Positions 26,019-33,824 of a stretch of DNA of 64,000 nucleotides are shown here, piece by piece (positions within the stretch are counted from its first letter, which is position 1; each line of letters opens with the position of its first letter). The notes under the pieces were generated by a model. That model was not told where the DNA came from, searched no databases, and worked only from the letters and a program-made list of their open reading frames with translations. Source of the DNA: JBIQJD01 sp044507695 (GTDB taxonomy: Bacteria > Bacteroidota > Ignavibacteria > Ignavibacteriales > Ignavibacteriaceae); assembly GCA_044507695.1 (NCBI GenBank), contig JBIQJD010000005.1, positions 1 through 64,000 on the forward strand, read 5' to 3'. Both the position numbers and the translations under genes were made by a program.

Positions 26019-27737
26019 TTATACCATCTCCTTCGGGTCAAGTCTCTTTGTCATCATTTCATTTATAGATTTTCCTGCGGGAATAATCGGGAATACCATG
26101 TCTTCTTTTACAGTTTTAAATTCTACAAGAACAGGTCCATCATTATGCGCAAATGCTTTATCAAGCAGATCATCTACATGTGCCGGATTATCTGTTGAGA
26201 ATGATTTAATACCGAATGCTTCACCAACTTTTACAAAATCAGGATTACTGTCACTCAAATCTGTAAAGCTGAATTTTTCAGCATGGAATAATTCCTGCCA
26301 CTGCCTTACCATTCCAAGGAAGCTGTTGTTCAGAATAAAGAATTTAACAGGCAGTTTATGATGTGCGGCTGTTATAAGTTCCTGAATATTCATCTGGAAA
26401 CCGCCGTCTCCGCTTATTGAAACTATTGGTCTGTCTTTTACAGCAAATGCAGCACCAATAGCGGCAGGTACAGAAAAGCCCATTGTTCCAAGTCCGCCGC
26501 TTGATAAATGTGAACGGGGATTTGTAAACTGATAATATTGAGCAACCCACATCTGGTGCTGTCCAACATCTGTTACAACAATGGCCTCACCATTAGTTTT
26601 TTCTGATATCTTTTCAATTACATATTCTGCACGAAGCTTGCCGTCATTCTTTTCATAACTGAGCGGGCATTCTTTTTTCCACTGCTCAATTTGTTTCCAC
26701 CAATCATCTATCGGCAAAGGTGTATTCATTTCTGCAGCAAGTTCGGCAAGAACATGTTTTACATCTCCAACAATCGGAAGATCAACAATTACGTTTTTAT
26801 CTATACAGGTAGGATCAATATCAACATGTATTTTTTTAGCCCTGGTTGCAAACTGATCTATTTTTCCTGTTACACGATCATCAAATCTTGCACCGAGTGA
26901 TACAAGCAGATCGCAGTTATTTACTGCCTGATTAGCCCAGTACGTTCCATGCATTCCAAGCATTCCAAGAGACTGCGGATCATTCATAGGAAAAGCTCCG
27001 AGTCCCTGCAATGTCATAGTTACCGGAAGATTATTTTCTTTAGCAAACAATCTTAATTCCCTGTGCCCGCCGGACATGATAACACCGCCGCCAACATAAA
27101 GCAGCGGGCGTTTAGCTTTTCTTATCATCTCAGCGGCTTTCTTTATCTGATTCATGTGCCCGATGAATGTAGGCTTGTATCCGCGCAGTTCTATTTTTTC
27201 AGGATATTCAAATTCACATTCTGCAGCTATCACATCTTTAGGTATATCAACAAGTACCGGCCCTGGTCTGCCAGTTGATGCAATGTAAAATGCTTTTCTT
27301 ATTGTTGAAGCAAGCTCCTTAACATCTCTTACAAGAAAATTATGTTTGGTAATCGGGCGTGTAATTCCAACTATATCTGCTTCCTGGAATGCATCATTAC
27401 CAATTAATTGTGTAGGAACCTGTCCCGTAAAAACAACAATCGGAACGGAATCCATATATGCATCTGCAATTCCGGTTACAGTATTTGTGGCACCGGGCCC
27501 GGAGGTAACAAGAACAACCCCAACCTTTCCTGTAGCTTTGGCATAACCTTCAGCCATGTGTGTTGCACCCTGTTCATGGCGTACAAGGATGTGCTTAAGA
27601 AAATCTATATCATATAATTTTTCGTAAAGTTTAAGTACTGCACCGCCTGGATATCCGAATATGTATTCTACTTTTTCCCTTTTCAAGCATTCAAAAAAGA
27701 TATCAGCGCCTGATAACATCGGTTGGGAGGTTCGCAT
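26019..27737 (-). CDS. ilvB: Acetolactate synthase catalytic subunit
   Basis: About 572 residues of a ThDP enzyme: the N-terminal Pyr domain with catalytic Glu (VRHEQGATHMAEGYA), a central FAD-binding domain (GARFDDRVTGK) and the C-terminal ThDP/Mg motif GDGGFQMNIQELITA...NNSFLGMVRQW. It makes acetolactate or acetohydroxybutyrate from pyruvate and leads the nine-gene branched-chain operon. The ATG at 27735-27737 is preferred because AAAGGA lies 6-7 nt upstream; the ATG five codons earlier (27752) has no ribosome site. The ~260-bp leader upstream is structured. Confidence 0.94.
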   Translation of the reverse strand: MRTSQPMLSGADIFFECLKREKVEYIFGYPGGAVLKLYEKLYDIDFLKHILVRHEQGATHMAEGYAKATGKVGVVLVTSGPGATNTVTGIADAYMDSVPIVVFTGQVPTQLIGNDAFQEADIVGITRPITKHNFLVRDVKELASTIRKAFYIASTGRPGPVLVDIPKDVIAAECEFEYPEKIELRGYKPTFIGHMNQIKKAAEMIRKAKRPLLYVGGGVIMSGGHRELRLFAKENNLPVTMTLQGLGAFPMNDPQSLGMLGMHGTYWANQAVNNCDLLVSLGARFDDRVTGKIDQFATRAKKIHVDIDPTCIDKNVIVDLPIVGDVKHVLAELAAEMNTPLPIDDWWKQIEQWKKECPLSYEKNDGKLRAEYVIEKISEKTNGEAIVVTDVGQHQMWVAQYYQFTNPRSHLSSGGLGTMGFSVPAAIGAAFAVKDRPIVSISGDGGFQMNIQELITAAHHKLPVKFFILNNSFLGMVRQWQELFHAEKFSFTDLSDSNPDFVKVGEAFGIKSFSTDNPAHVDDLLDKAFAHNDGPVLVEFKTVKEDMVFPIIPAGKSINEMMTKRLDPKEMV

Positions 27738-28081
27738 AAGTGATCCTTTCATTTTATTTTAATTTTAAATCAGCTTTTAAATAGAAATAATTAACACACA
27801 GAGAATCAGAATTCTGTTTGCAAATAGTATGCTGTCCGGAGTAATTATTCTATTTAGATATTTTTTTGCGTGTGAAATAAAATTTATGAAGCCCGGGGTG
27901 AGATGTTGTAATTCTACAACACTTGTGGTGTGAAAAGTACCGGAGTATCTGCCTGTGCAGGCATCCTGCTTATAGCATTGATGTTCAGGTTCCGATCTCA
28001 CTGCTGCCTCTTAATGATTAAATTCATTATAATCCTTAAACAATCCTTTCGATCAGATATAACATCGGGTCTTCAGGTCAA
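27738..28081 (-). promoter_or_regulatory. Leader region of the ilv-leu-cimA operon with candidate leader peptides
   Basis: On the minus strand a TTG (28081-28079) with a TATCTGAT about 19 bp on is a weak promoter candidate. AAGGA then precedes a 9-codon ORF, MNLIIKRQQ (28027-27998), whose TGA overlaps a GTG opening a 74-codon frame that ends in ILILCVLIISI, 39 nt before the ilvB ATG. GTGAGAT at the overlap is complementary to ATCTCAC about 130 nt downstream. Within it, GCAGG/CCTGC and GCCTG/CAGGC are mutually exclusive helices. This resembles an attenuation leader, but no terminator T-run is visible, so the mechanism is uncertain. Confidence 0.45.
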
Positions 28082-28133
28082 CCCCTCATCTTACTTTGAA
28101 TTTTTTGATTTATTTTAGATTTGGGATTGACCT

Positions 28134-28307
28134 ATGTATCAGCTAAGAATAATATTGCCTAGAATGCTGATAATAATAGATATCCCTAGGATGATAATAT
28201 CTAAAGGAAGGACATCAACAGATACAACACGGCGGCTGCCATTTGTGGTAACAGCTCTTATTTGGGTTATATTTTTATTCGCGTTGTACATGTTGTTAAA
28301 GATTTAG
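28134..28307 (+). CDS. Possible small membrane protein (57 aa), divergent from ilvB
   Basis: An ATG frame of 57 codons. The N-terminal half is rich in Ile/Leu/Met (ILPRMLIIIDIPRMIIS), then a polar stretch with TTRR, then one strong membrane helix (FVVTALIWVIFLFALYMLL) ending in KI. No good Shine-Dalgarno precedes it. A CCCC...GGGGTTTTGTTT weak hairpin follows at 28309-28336. I do not recognise it; it may be a true small protein or chance. Confidence 0.3.
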   Translation: MYQLRIILPRMLIIIDIPRMIISKGRTSTDTTRRLPFVVTALIWVIFLFALYMLLKI

Positions 28308-28433
28308 TCCCCAATATAAAGTTCGGGGTTTTGTTTGTCAAGGTATACTTTAAAGAATTTTAAATTTTTATTCATTTTCATATTTGTCTTATATCGTTTT
28401 GAATTAAAATTCATATAAATAGAAAAATTTTTG

Positions 28434-28464
28434 TTGCATCTGCAATATTATGGAATTATGTTTA
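28434..28464 (+). promoter_or_regulatory. Promoter of the lysine (dap) operon
   Basis: TTG at 28434-28436, exactly 20 bp, then TATGTTTA at 28457-28464 (7 of 8 of TAnnTTTG). The spacing is identical to that of the threonine, methionine and secD promoters. Predicted transcript start is about 28468. Confidence 0.65.
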
Positions 28465-28492
28465 CCCAAATTTTTTCAGAGAGAAATATTTA

Positions 28493-28558
28493 ATGAACTT
28501 TACTCCCGGCTTCATAAAGTCTAAGAAGAATAAGAAGGATGCACCTTTCCGATGCTGA
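28493..28558 (+). CDS. Lysine leader peptide (attenuator ORF, 21 aa)
   Basis: An ATG ORF of 21 codons and TGA, about 25 nt after the predicted transcript start. Residues 9-15 read KSKKNKK: five lysine codons, all AAG, in seven positions, on a peptide encoded just ahead of dapA. A strong terminator follows 42 nt later and dapA starts 43 nt after that. This is the classic layout of transcription attenuation by a leader peptide: scarce Lys-tRNA stalls the ribosome and prevents the terminator from forming. The lysine codons and context are seen directly; the mechanism is inferred. The downstream genes encode lysine synthesis. Confidence 0.8.
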   Translation: MNFTPGFIKSKKNKKDAPFRC

Positions 28559-28599
28559 GGACGGGATTCTATATACATTTATAAATTTAAATAAATAAT

Positions 28600-28634
28600 A
28601 AAACCGGCTTTAGCAATAAAGCCGGTTTTTTTTT
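28600..28634 (+). terminator. Attenuator terminator before dapA
   Basis: AAAACCGGCTTTA (28600-28612) pairs perfectly with TAAAGCCGGTTTT (28617-28629) around a GCAA tetraloop, followed by T residues. It sits between the Lys-rich leader ORF and dapA and would stop transcription when lysine is plentiful. Confidence 0.93.
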
Positions 28635-28677
28635 GCCTTAACCGGATTTCTTTCATTAACAAATAAAAGGAGGTTCT

Positions 28678-29568
28678 ATGTTCCGGGGATCTGCTGCCGC
28701 TTTAGTTACACCGTTCAATAATGATGGTAACGTTGATTATTATTCTTTAAAGAAACTGATAAAACATCAAAAGGTAAATAAGGCTGATGCAATTGTTGTA
28801 CTCGGCACTACAGGTGAAGCTCCTGTTATTACCCGTTATGAAAGAGAAAAGATTATTGATTTTGTTTCATCCGGGATTGCCGGCTCAATGCCGGTAATAA
28901 TCGGCACAGGAACAAATAACACTTCAGAAGTTATTGAGATGAACAAGATTGCTGAGCGATACAATGCTGCGGGCGTTCTTATAGTTAATCCATACTATAA
29001 TAAAGGAACACAAAAAAGTCTTGTTGATCACTATAAAAATATTTCTGAACATACTTCACTTCCCATACTTCTTTATAATGTTCCTTCAAGAACGGGAATG
29101 AATTTACTGCCCGAAACTGTTTATCAGATTCATTCATCATGTAAAAATGTAGCAGGTATAAAAGAAGCAAGCGGAGATATCTCCCAGATAGTAAAACTGT
29201 TTTCAATTATGCCTGATGATTTCTTAATCTTTTCAGGAAATGATGATCAGGTTCTACCTATTATGGCTTTGGGAGGAAATGGAGTGATCTCTGTATTCTC
29301 AAATCTTCTGCCGGATGTTATGGGAGAAATATGTAAAGCAATGCTTGATAAAAATTTTGAGAAAGCTGTTGATCTTAATAAAAAATATCTGAGGTTGATG
29401 AATATTTTATTTGCTGAAACAAATCCTATACCCATAAAATATGCGCTTTCATGTTTGGGCTTGTGCAGCAATATTTTAAGACTGCCGCTCTCTCCTGCTT
29501 CAGAAAAAACTATGCAGCTAATTGATGATGAACTAGAAGTGCTCGGAGTTTCATATGCGGAAAGTTAA
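28678..29568 (+). CDS. dapA: 4-hydroxy-tetrahydrodipicolinate synthase
   Basis: 296 residues, TIM-barrel aldolase family. The active-site Thr pair is in GTTGEAP (44-45), Tyr133 in LLYNVPSRTG and Schiff-base Lys162 in GIKEASGD. It condenses pyruvate with aspartate semialdehyde, the first step committed to lysine and diaminopimelate. AGGAGG lies 5 nt before the ATG. It overlaps dapB by 14 bp. The Lys-rich leader and terminator upstream control it. Confidence 0.95.
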   Translation: MFRGSAAALVTPFNNDGNVDYYSLKKLIKHQKVNKADAIVVLGTTGEAPVITRYEREKIIDFVSSGIAGSMPVIIGTGTNNTSEVIEMNKIAERYNAAGVLIVNPYYNKGTQKSLVDHYKNISEHTSLPILLYNVPSRTGMNLLPETVYQIHSSCKNVAGIKEASGDISQIVKLFSIMPDDFLIFSGNDDQVLPIMALGGNGVISVFSNLLPDVMGEICKAMLDKNFEKAVDLNKKYLRLMNILFAETNPIPIKYALSCLGLCSNILRLPLSPASEKTMQLIDDELEVLGVSYAES

Positions 29569-30250
29569 ATATGGAATTACCGGCAGTACAGGAAGAATGG
29601 GAAGAGAAATAACATCTGTAATAAAAGAACAGAGCTTTGAAATAGTTTTTCAATTGAACAGCAAGGAAAAAATTCAAACCGGTGTTCCTGATGTTCTGAT
29701 TGACTTTTCTTCTCCATCAGCTTTGAAAGAAACGATTCAAACAGCGATTGAATTTAACTCACCGCTTGTAACAGGTACAACCGGATTAAGTGAAAATGAT
29801 AAAGAAGAATTGGTAAATGCTTCCCGGTTTATCCCAATCATACAGGAGTATAATTTTTCTGTTGGTATTCAGATTCTTTTAAAATGTACAGAACTCTTAA
29901 AAACCTTTTTACCTGAATGGGATTTTGAAATCTCAGAAATCCATCACAGATTTAAAAAGGATAAACCATCCGGCACAGCCCTGCTCATCAAAGATATACT
30001 GGATAATAACACTCAAATATCTTCACACAGAATCGGCGGAGTTCCCGGTTCACATTCAATATTAGCTGCAAGCAGCGGCGAGTGTCTAATGCTTAATCAT
30101 TCAGCATTAACAAGAAGGACTTTTGCCGAAGGCGCAGTTAAATGCGCATTGTGGCTTAAAGATAAAAAGCCGGGAATCTATTCAATAAAAGATGTTATAT
30201 TTAATTCTAAATCAGAAGAGGAAGAAAAATGGATTCACAATCACTTATAA
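29555..30250 (+). CDS. dapB: 4-hydroxy-tetrahydrodipicolinate reductase
   Basis: 231 residues, shorter than E. coli DapB (273). The nucleotide loop is GITGSTGRMG; the catalytic motif is EIHHRFKKDKPSGTA (His130, His131, Lys134), with Lys for the usual Ala before PSGT; VTGTTGL lies in between. It reduces the DapA product with NAD(P)H. The missing length is mainly in the N-terminal Rossmann domain between strands. It overlaps dapA by 14 bp and dapH by 22 bp. Confidence 0.92.
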   Translation: MRKVKYGITGSTGRMGREITSVIKEQSFEIVFQLNSKEKIQTGVPDVLIDFSSPSALKETIQTAIEFNSPLVTGTTGLSENDKEELVNASRFIPIIQEYNFSVGIQILLKCTELLKTFLPEWDFEISEIHHRFKKDKPSGTALLIKDILDNNTQISSHRIGGVPGSHSILAASSGECLMLNHSALTRRTFAEGAVKCALWLKDKKPGIYSIKDVIFNSKSEEEEKWIHNHL

Positions 30251-30927
30251 AAATGATTTCATCAGCATCTAAAAAAAATCCGGCTAAGTTTTTTCTTAAA
30301 GGAAATTTAAACCAGATTGATTTTGGTGAACTTGAATTTTATGGAAATGATCAATCAGGGATACTCTTTTGTGAGCTGGAAGAATTTAAATCCTTCCACA
30401 AAAAATATGAATCATTCATTCACCGGCATAGAATTGAAATTGACAGGAGAAACTCAGCAGTGCCGTTAGCTGATCTTTCAAAGTTTAATTGCAGAATAGA
30501 ACCCGGGGCAGTTATAAGAGAACATTCAGAAATTGGGAACAACTGTGTAATAATGATGGGAGCTGTAATTAACATAGGTGCGGTTATCGGAGATAACACA
30601 ATGATTGATATGAATGCAGTAATCGGCGGCAGAGCAATTGTTGGGAAGAACTGCCACATTGGTGCGGGTGCTGTACTTGCCGGAGTTGTTGAACCGCCTA
30701 GTGCTTCACCCGTAATAATAGAGGATAATGTTTTCATCGGTGCTAATGCCGTAATACTTGAAGGAGTTAAAGTTGGCAAAGGCGCAGTTGTTGCCGCAGG
30801 ATCTGTTGTTGTAAAAGATGTTGAAGAAAATACAGTTGCTGCCGGAGTTCCTGCAAAATATATCAAACATGTTACATCAGATACTGAAAGAAAAACCCAG
30901 CTTGTACATGCACTGCGGAATTTATAA
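30229..30927 (+). CDS. dapH: Tetrahydrodipicolinate N-acetyltransferase
   Basis: 232 residues. A short N-terminal alpha/beta domain leads into a left-handed beta-helix with the DapH signature IEPGAVIREHSEIG, then VIMMGAVINIGAVIG, DMNAVIGGRAIVGKNCHIG and AGVVEPPSASPV. It acetylates tetrahydrodipicolinate with acetyl-CoA and so points to the acetylase variant of lysine synthesis. The later steps (aminotransferase, deacetylase, epimerase, decarboxylase) are not in the window. It overlaps dapB by 22 bp; GAGGAAG is just upstream. Confidence 0.94.
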   Translation: MDSQSLIKMISSASKKNPAKFFLKGNLNQIDFGELEFYGNDQSGILFCELEEFKSFHKKYESFIHRHRIEIDRRNSAVPLADLSKFNCRIEPGAVIREHSEIGNNCVIMMGAVINIGAVIGDNTMIDMNAVIGGRAIVGKNCHIGAGAVLAGVVEPPSASPVIIEDNVFIGANAVILEGVKVGKGAVVAAGSVVVKDVEENTVAAGVPAKYIKHVTSDTERKTQLVHALRNL

Positions 30928-31050
30928 TTGAATTATTTAAAGATCGAACGTAATGTATTTATCTTTTTAATAAAAGATGAAAAAATATCTATAACTATTC
31001 AGCAGAAGTTAAATCTCTTCATTATTTTTTCATTCAGTTGAAATTCTTTA

Positions 31051-31081
31051 TTGACAAAACAACCGATATGTATTAGCTTTG
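31051..31081 (+). promoter_or_regulatory. Promoter of the threonine operon
   Basis: TTG (within TTGACA) at 31051-31053, 20 bp, then TAGCTTTG at 31074-31081, a perfect TAnnTTTG. Predicted start is about 31085, only ~14 nt before the leader ORF. Confidence 0.75.
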
Positions 31082-31098
31082 CACCTCAATAAAGGATT

Positions 31099-31188
31099 AT
31101 GAAAAACAAATTAAACATATCGTTCTCTTCCACTTGCGGCACTACAACTGCAACTACCCCCACTACCATGATGTATAGCGGAGGCTGA
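31099..31188 (+). CDS. thrL: Threonine operon leader peptide (29 aa)
   Basis: An ATG ORF of 29 codons and TGA, with AGGA just upstream. Residues 15-25 read TTTATTPTTMM: seven Thr and two Met codons, flanked by S and G codons. The N-terminus is MKNKLNISFSS. A perfect terminator follows 38 nt after the stop and thrA starts 47 nt after the terminator. By analogy with thrL of enterobacteria, stalling at Thr codons when Thr-tRNA is scarce would favour antitermination. The two Met codons may add sensing of methionine, made from the same homoserine. The ORF and terminator are seen; the mechanism is inferred. Confidence 0.88.
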   Translation: MKNKLNISFSSTCGTTTATTPTTMMYSGG

Positions 31189-31226
31189 AGAACGGTATTA
31201 ATAAATTTTGTAAGTAAGAAAAAAAT

Positions 31227-31263
31227 AAAAACCGGCTTCAGCAAAACAAGCCGGTTTTTTTTT
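31227..31263 (+). terminator. Attenuator terminator before thrA
   Basis: AAAAACCGGCTT (31227-31238) pairs with AAGCCGGTTTTT (31248-31259), loop CAGCAAAAC, followed by more T. The stem is nearly the same sequence as the lysine attenuator stem. Confidence 0.93.
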
Positions 31264-31310
31264 GAACTTTTTTAACTAAAGGAAAATAAATTTTTTACTA
31301 AGGAACAAAA

Positions 31311-33764
31311 ATGAAAGTCCTGAAATTCGGAGGCTCTTCAGTAGGCGATGCTGAAAGAATAAAAAAAGTTATTGATATTGTTATAAACAGCAGCAGGCAA
31401 GATAAGATTGCAGTAATATTTTCGGCTTTCCAGGGAGTTACTGATGATCTTATAAAAATAAGCCGCATTGCTTCAAAAGGAAGCAGCAGTTACCGCGATC
31501 TTTTTCTGAATCTTGAAACACGCCACATAAATGCAGTTAAGGAATTAATATCTGTTAAACATCAAAGCCGCATTCTTGCAAATCTCAAGTTAAACTTAAA
31601 TGAATTAGAAGATGTTCTTCACGGCGTATACCTTGTTAAAGAATTATCACTCCGAACGCTTGATTTTATTATGAGCTTTGGCGAAAGATTCTCTGCCTAC
31701 ATTATCAGCGAAGCAATGAAGGATAAAAATATTGATTGCGCCTATCTTGATTCACGTATAGTAATTAAAACAGATGAAAATTTTGGCAGTGCAAAAGTTG
31801 ATTTCGATCTTACAAATGATGCAATAAAAAAACATTTCAAAAATAATAATTCACTCCAGGTTATCACCGGATTTATCGGATCAACAGTTAATGATGAAAC
31901 AACAACGTTGGGCAGAGGCGGATCTGATTATTCAGCTTCTATTTTTGCTGCAGCACTTAACGCTGATGAAATTGAAATCTGGACAGATGTTGACGGCGTT
32001 CTTACGGCTGATCCAAGAAAAGTTAAAAAGGCATTTTCAATTCCTGATCTTACCTACGAAGAAGCAATGGAGCTTTCACATTTTGGCGCAAAGGTAATTC
32101 ATCCGCCAACTATGCAGCCGGCGCTGAACAAAAAAATTCCTATCAGGATTAAAAATACTTTTAATCCTGAATTTAATGGATCACTCGTAAGTAATAAATC
32201 CCGCTCTAACAATTTTATTATAAAGGGAATTTCATCAATTGATGATATAACGCTGTTGAGGATTCAGGGAAGCGGTATGGTAGGAGTTGCCGGCATAGCT
32301 CAAAGAATTTTTGCTGCGCTTGCTTCAAAAGCTATTAACGTAATACTTATTACTCAGGCTTCATCAGAACATTCTCTCTGTATTGCTGTTCTGCCTGCTC
32401 ATTCTCTTACAGCAAAAAAAGCTATTGAACAGGAACTGAAGTATGAGATACGGGAAAAAATAGTTAACGAAGTTGTTATTGAAAATGATCTATCAATTAT
32501 TGCTGTAGTTGGTGAGCATATGAGGAATACTCCCGGTATTTCCGGCAAAGTATTTCAGGCATTAGGTAAGAATGGCGTTAATATTGTTGCAATTGCGCAA
32601 GGCTCGTCAGAACTGAACATATCAGCAGTAATTCCGCGGCAGGATGAAGCTAAAGCACTTAATGCACTGCATGATGCTTTCTTCCTTTCAATAACAAAAA
32701 CGGTGAATGTTTATATAGTTGGCGCTGGTTTAATTGGCAGTACGCTTCTGAAACAAATACATAATCAGGTTGAATTTCTTGCAAAGGAGTATTCTTTGAA
32801 TATTAAAATTGCCGGACTTGCAAATACAAAAAAAATGCTGCTGAAAGAATCAGGAATTGATGCAGGTTCATGGCAGAACATTTTGGAAGAAGAAGGAATC
32901 AAAACTGATCTTGCATCTTTTATTGAACAGATGAAGGCGCAGAATCTGCCCAACAGCATATTTGTTGATTGCACTGCAAGCGATGATGTAGTTGATTATT
33001 ATCTGAATGTTTTAAAATCAAATATCTCAATTGTTACTCCGAATAAAAAAGCAAATGCACGCAGTTATAATTTTTATCAGAAGATTAAAGAAATGGCTTT
33101 GAAGCACAACGTAATGTTTTTGTATGAAACAAATGTTGGTGCCGGGCTTCCGATAATCGGAACAATTAAAGATTTAGTTTCAACCGGGGATCAGATATTT
33201 AAAATTGAAGGCGTACTTTCCGGAACGCTTAGTTTCATTTTTAATTCTTTATCTGAAGGAAAGACTTTCAGCGAAGTAGTTCATGAAGCAAAACAAAAAG
33301 GATATACTGAACCTGATCCGGGAGAAGATTTAAACGGAATGGATGTAGCAAGAAAATTATTAATACTTGCGCGTGAGATTGGTGTTAAACTTGAGCTGAA
33401 TGAAATTGAAGTTGAAAATTTTGTTCCGCAGAATGCTAAAAGAGCAAAAACAATTGAAGCATTTTTTGAAGCATTAAAAAAATCTGATACTGAGTTTGAA
33501 GAACGGAGAAAAAACGCTGCTGCTGAAGGAAAAGTTCTCCGTTATATTGCAAGTTATGAGAAAGGTAAAGCAAAAATTTCACTTCAGGCGGTTGATGAAA
33601 AACATCCTTTCTTTTCGCTTTCATCAAATGACAATATTATTGCTCTTTACACAAAGCATTATAATGAAAGGCCGATTGTAATTAAAGGTCCGGGTGCCGG
33701 TGCTGATGTAACTTCAGCAGGTGTTTTTGCTGATATTATAAGAATTGCAAATTATCTTAGTTAA
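31311..33764 (+). CDS. thrA: Bifunctional aspartate kinase / homoserine dehydrogenase
   Basis: 817 residues. The kinase domain starts KFGGSSVGD; TTLGRGGSDYSA and the WTDVDGVLTADPR loop follow. Tandem ACT regulatory domains occupy about 310-460 and the dehydrogenase domain begins near 465 with YIVGAGLIGSTLL, ending with the VLSGTLSFIFNSLSEG region. It phosphorylates aspartate and later reduces aspartate semialdehyde to homoserine. The ThrA-type architecture is normally inhibited by threonine. First structural gene behind the Thr leader; asd follows after 60 bp. Confidence 0.95.
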   Translation: MKVLKFGGSSVGDAERIKKVIDIVINSSRQDKIAVIFSAFQGVTDDLIKISRIASKGSSSYRDLFLNLETRHINAVKELISVKHQSRILANLKLNLNELEDVLHGVYLVKELSLRTLDFIMSFGERFSAYIISEAMKDKNIDCAYLDSRIVIKTDENFGSAKVDFDLTNDAIKKHFKNNNSLQVITGFIGSTVNDETTTLGRGGSDYSASIFAAALNADEIEIWTDVDGVLTADPRKVKKAFSIPDLTYEEAMELSHFGAKVIHPPTMQPALNKKIPIRIKNTFNPEFNGSLVSNKSRSNNFIIKGISSIDDITLLRIQGSGMVGVAGIAQRIFAALASKAINVILITQASSEHSLCIAVLPAHSLTAKKAIEQELKYEIREKIVNEVVIENDLSIIAVVGEHMRNTPGISGKVFQALGKNGVNIVAIAQGSSELNISAVIPRQDEAKALNALHDAFFLSITKTVNVYIVGAGLIGSTLLKQIHNQVEFLAKEYSLNIKIAGLANTKKMLLKESGIDAGSWQNILEEEGIKTDLASFIEQMKAQNLPNSIFVDCTASDDVVDYYLNVLKSNISIVTPNKKANARSYNFYQKIKEMALKHNVMFLYETNVGAGLPIIGTIKDLVSTGDQIFKIEGVLSGTLSFIFNSLSEGKTFSEVVHEAKQKGYTEPDPGEDLNGMDVARKLLILAREIGVKLELNEIEVENFVPQNAKRAKTIEAFFEALKKSDTEFEERRKNAAAEGKVLRYIASYEKGKAKISLQAVDEKHPFFSLSSNDNIIALYTKHYNERPIVIKGPGAGADVTSAGVFADIIRIANYLS

Positions 33765-33824
33765 AGAATCAGTTTTACTTTTTGAATCTGAAATTAAATT
33801 ATTAATCATAAATTGAGAAAAATT

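Noticed and set aside
27940..28010. TPP riboswitch before ilvB (GAGATCGGAACCTGAAC resembles part of the THI element)
   Set aside because: The flanking TPP core segments and the GGATAATGCCAGCG-type helix are missing; ilvB only uses ThDP as cofactor.
27738..28081. T-box leader before ilvB
   Set aside because: No AGGGTGG-type antiterminator box and no terminator T-run were found.
30420..30866. 148-codon minus-strand ORF
   Set aside because: It is the shadow of the dapH beta-helix repeats, which give a Thr/Ala/Ile-rich antisense reading.
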